NCBI GenBank assembly: GCA_950295325.1
Contig: OX485807.1
Location: forward strand, 26,695,666 to 26,755,665
Source of the DNA: Polytrichum commune
Lineage: Eukaryota > Streptophyta > Polytrichopsida > Polytrichales > Polytrichaceae
Reading direction: 5' to 3'
Length of the DNA stretch: 60,000 nt
Of this stretch, positions 57,552 to 60,000 are shown piece by piece; position 1 is the first letter of the stretch, and every line of letters starts with the position of its first letter. The notes below the pieces were generated by a model, which was not told the origin of the DNA, made no database searches, and saw only the letters and a program-made list of their open reading frames with translations. Made by a program: the position numbers and the translations under genes.

Positions 57552-59455
57552 ATATGCACCCATAAAGTTGAGACACAAACCCTAAAATGAGTCATTCCCT
57601 CACACACCTACCTACTAAGCTTAAGAATGAAGAAAATCACCCTAAATGTATCCCCGGGGGGGGGGTTGGGGTTGAGTCTTCATTGGAAACCTAAGTGACG
57701 TGCGTGGGTCACTGTGAAATTAAATCCCCTATACATGAGATGTGTATAAAGAAAAACAAACGTATATGTACTAACGGTAGGTTGGAATATGGGTGCATGT
57801 ATTTATACTAAGTTTTCCAATTTATTTTGATAAATGCCTCCACTACATATATAAAACATAAATTGAGAAAAATAAATAATCTTCTATTACTTAGACAAGA
57901 GCATAATAACTTATCCACAACCCAAAGAGCAAAACTCCAAGGAGCTCATGAGTGTTCCAAGAACCTCTAGTTGTTAAAACCTGGGGTCCAAATCTAAACT
58001 TTCAATAGGAACGGACAAGGTAGTCATTAAGGACTATTACCACGTGACAACTATGGATGAATACGTGAGTTGGATGCAACTAACACATCCATTGTCAACA
58101 AAAATCAAAATTTTAGGGCCCCTTTTTGTACATCCACCTTCACTTTAAGATTTTAAAAAGATTTTTTAAATGTATACACTATTAAAAAAAAACTAATACC
58201 TCTCCCTTTTGTATACTATGTACGCTAGTGCCTCAAACAAGAACCCTTTCTTACACTCACGTTAGATTGTTCGTGGTACGAAGAGTTCACCCGCCCCGGA
58301 ATGAATCACGACGAAACCATCAAGGAAAAAATGTAACTAATGTTTTTTTATTAGGTGTCTTGTTGCGATTTGACACTAGTACGCATGCAAGGAGCCTGCA
58401 CATGTTGTTGAAAGTTTTGGAGTCCGTAAGTAGGAAGGTAGAAATACCATAACCCATGAACATAAGGTGATTCCCATTGAAGATCTGGTCTGACAATCAC
58501 GAGATAATCCTCCAAGATAGACGAGAAGGATTCATGAAGAATGCAAGTTGTTTCATATGTTTCTGCCTTGTACAACAACAAAAAGAAATCCACAATTTTT
58601 CAAAGTGGAAAGTTTGTCCAACCCCCTAGCTACTCGTTCACTAGATTCTCCCTACACCGAACACGGCACTCCACATTTCCATACAGAACGTTGCCTGAAC
58701 CGGCCACCTCATGAGTGCATTACCACTCGACTCCCACTGGCTACACCAAGTGTGCACGCATTGAAGTTGCCGCCGAGCCGTGACCCGTTTCAGAAATGGC
58801 ACTTCACCATTACGACGGCGGTCGATCGAGTGCACGGCTAGAGGGTGGTTATCCGCTTTTGCCCCCTTCCCACTTGACTTTAGCTAAGACTAAAAGTTGG
58901 TTCTAACAACCCGGCCTTCACACCATCGACATTATCTAGTGCCGAGCCTAGTTGGCAAATGATGTGGCATGGCTTACAAGTGGAGGTTTTAAGCCCCAAG
59001 CACGGACCCTCCCATCGGTACCTAGACGACATGAGGCAAGAATGTAGGACCTTTAAAAGCGTCGCCTCCCGCCCTTGTGATTGGTTGCTTTTTTAGTCTT
59101 AGCTATGAGGGCACGAGGATACCCATTAACAAAAATCAATGGTAAGTAGATAGGTGAGTAGTAAGCCACTTGGGGATGGGACCAAAACCTACCCAACATG
59201 TCATTGCTTGGTAGATAAAACCACGAACATGTGTGAAAGCTACTCAACTAAAACCTACTCGAAAACCTCCGGAGCAAGTTCTCGTAGGTGCATTGGTACA
59301 ACCGGACGCCCTCCGCTACAACCGAGGGAGCTTCACCCGGTTTTCAGGAAACACTTTCAGTCTTCATTGACGCCATGTACGTGGGCAAGGAGGCCATGAA
59401 TATGGATCGTATTTCCACCTCCTCCTCCTCCTCCTCACCACCACCACCACTCCTC
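57552..59455. other. Intergenic and 3' flank of the Rieske gene, no further gene
   Basis: A G10 run lies at 57,656-57,665. The stretch 58.6-58.85 kb is more GC-rich than its surroundings; a short piece near 58,790-58,830 weakly resembles part of the Rieske gene, but too weakly to call. The end of the interval (59,418-59,450) is a GAG/TGG-rich trinucleotide tract (minus-strand reading) directly after the Rieske stop codon, probably in its 3' UTR. Confidence 0.45.
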
Positions 59456-60000
59456 CTACCCGATGAGGACCTTCGTGTCGTCTAGCCACTTGTACTTGGG
59501 CACCTCGAGGTTCTTGGGCGCGGGCCCTTTGCGGATGCGGCCGGAGATGTCGTAGTGCGAGCCGTGGCATGGGCAAAACCACCCCCCGTAGTCGCCGGCG
59601 CCGGGGAGGGGCACGCACCCGAGGTGGGTGCACACGCCGATGACGATGAGCCACGTGGGGTTGAGGACGCGGGCGGAGTCGGGCTGCGGGTCCCGGAGCT
59701 CCCCGAGGTTCACGGTGTTGGCGAGCTTGATGTCGGCGTCGGTGCGGTGGCGCACGAACACGGGCTTCCCACGCCACTTCACAGTCACCGTGTTGCCGGG
59801 CTCGATGCCACTCACGTCCATCTCCAACGACGCCATCGCCAACACGTCCTTGCTCGCGCACATCGAGAGGAGCACCTTCACGACGAACAAGCGGAGGCCC
59901 GCCGTGAGGAAGAAGCGGCCGGCCGTGAGGTGGAAGTACGTGAACGCCCGCTTCGCCGGGTCGCCGGGGGGGAACCGGTCCATGCAATGCTCGTCGTACG
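59456..60000 (-). CDS. Rieske iron-sulfur subunit of cytochrome bc1 (complex III), 5' end outside window
   Basis: Carries the 2Fe-2S cluster that takes an electron from ubiquinol and passes it to cytochrome c1 at the inner mitochondrial membrane. The visible 180 residues start [19 protein letters not shown], continue through the membrane anchor and hinge ([20 protein letters not shown]), and end in the cluster domain. Both ligand motifs are intact: CTHLGC and CPCHGSH, then the conserved GRIRKGPAP. Stop TAG is at 59,456-59,458. The open frame runs through the window edge without a start, so the internal ATG at 59,983 is not the true start. There is no intron in the visible 545 nt. The sequence is very GC-rich at third positions, unlike the other genes here. 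Confidence 0.93.
   Translation of the reverse strand, partial: YDEHCMDRFPPGDPAKRAFTYFHLTAGRFFLTAGLRLFVVKVLLSMCASKDVLAMASLEMDVSGIEPGNTVTVKWRGKPVFVRHRTDADIKLANTVNLGELRDPQPDSARVLNPTWLIVIGVCTHLGCVPLPGAGDYGGWFCPCHGSHYDISGRIRKGPAPKNLEVPKYKWLDDTKVLIG

Noticed and set aside
58785-58835. Weak resemblance to the [10 protein letters not shown] part of the Rieske gene
   Set aside because: The match is short, needs gaps and contains a stop; not enough to call a second pseudogene piece.
59364-59987. 207-codon minus-strand open frame rich in Arg, Pro and His
   Set aside because: It is a different frame of the GC-rich Rieske coding region; the Rieske frame has the conserved cluster motifs.
1-60000. CRISPR arrays, bacterial operons, viral or toxin genes
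   Set aside because: None seen; repeats are transposon-derived and genes are intron-bearing plant genes.

Overview
The window is nuclear DNA from a land plant. The evidence is short GT-AG introns in plant-type genes (a LOH/LAG1-type ceramide synthase, a plant MABP1/WDR62-like WD40 protein and a mitochondrial Rieske subunit), TTTAGGG-type teloboxes, a PIF/Harbinger transposon with a 3-bp target duplication, and a 5S-rRNA-like repeat of the Cassandra/SINE3 kind. Low gene density and short introns would fit a seed-free plant, but I cannot place the species from this window.

Layout. 1-6.5 kb holds no gene; it is a patchwork of dispersed repeats, foldback elements and one perfect 44-bp hairpin. 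6.6-8.55 kb is the presumed promoter/leader of the first gene. 8,555-20,040 (+) is a complete 22-exon gene for a 1,629-residue WD40 scaffold protein; every exon junction and phase was checked by hand. 20-26.65 kb is repeat-rich intergenic DNA with several non-autonomous elements. 26,651-27,930 is a three-copy tandem array of about 400-bp units, each carrying an exon-like segment ending in a splice donor. 28,175-32,907 (+) is a complete six-exon ceramide synthase gene of 317 residues; its introns hold a MITE, a duplicated piece of exon 4 and the 5S-like sequence. 34,532-36,783 (-) is a three-exon gene for a 113-residue protein I do not recognise. 37.2-43 kb is mostly foldback and AT-rich DNA. 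43,041-43,380 (-) holds the likely first two exons of another unrecognised gene.

43.7-51 kb is built from an 800-bp repeat present twice (the second copy broken by nested insertions), MITEs and a decayed Harbinger copy. 53,294-56,521 is a structurally complete PIF/Harbinger element (terminal inverted repeats, TCA target duplication, transposase and a Myb/trihelix-like second ORF facing each other), but its coding regions are broken. 57,435-57,551 (-) is a pseudogene fragment of the Rieske protein. 59,456 to the window end (-) is the C-terminal part of an apparently functional, GC-rich Rieske iron-sulfur gene whose 5' end lies outside the window.

The genes do not form a pathway. They are ordinary single plant genes (signalling scaffold, sphingolipid synthesis, respiration) embedded in a transposon-dominated landscape. 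No undescribed defence or metabolic system is evident. The most unusual items are the exon-like triplication at 26.7-27.9 kb, the exon-4 duplication plus 5S-like element inside the ceramide synthase gene, the perfect hairpin at 5.6 kb, and the paired intact/decayed Rieske sequences.
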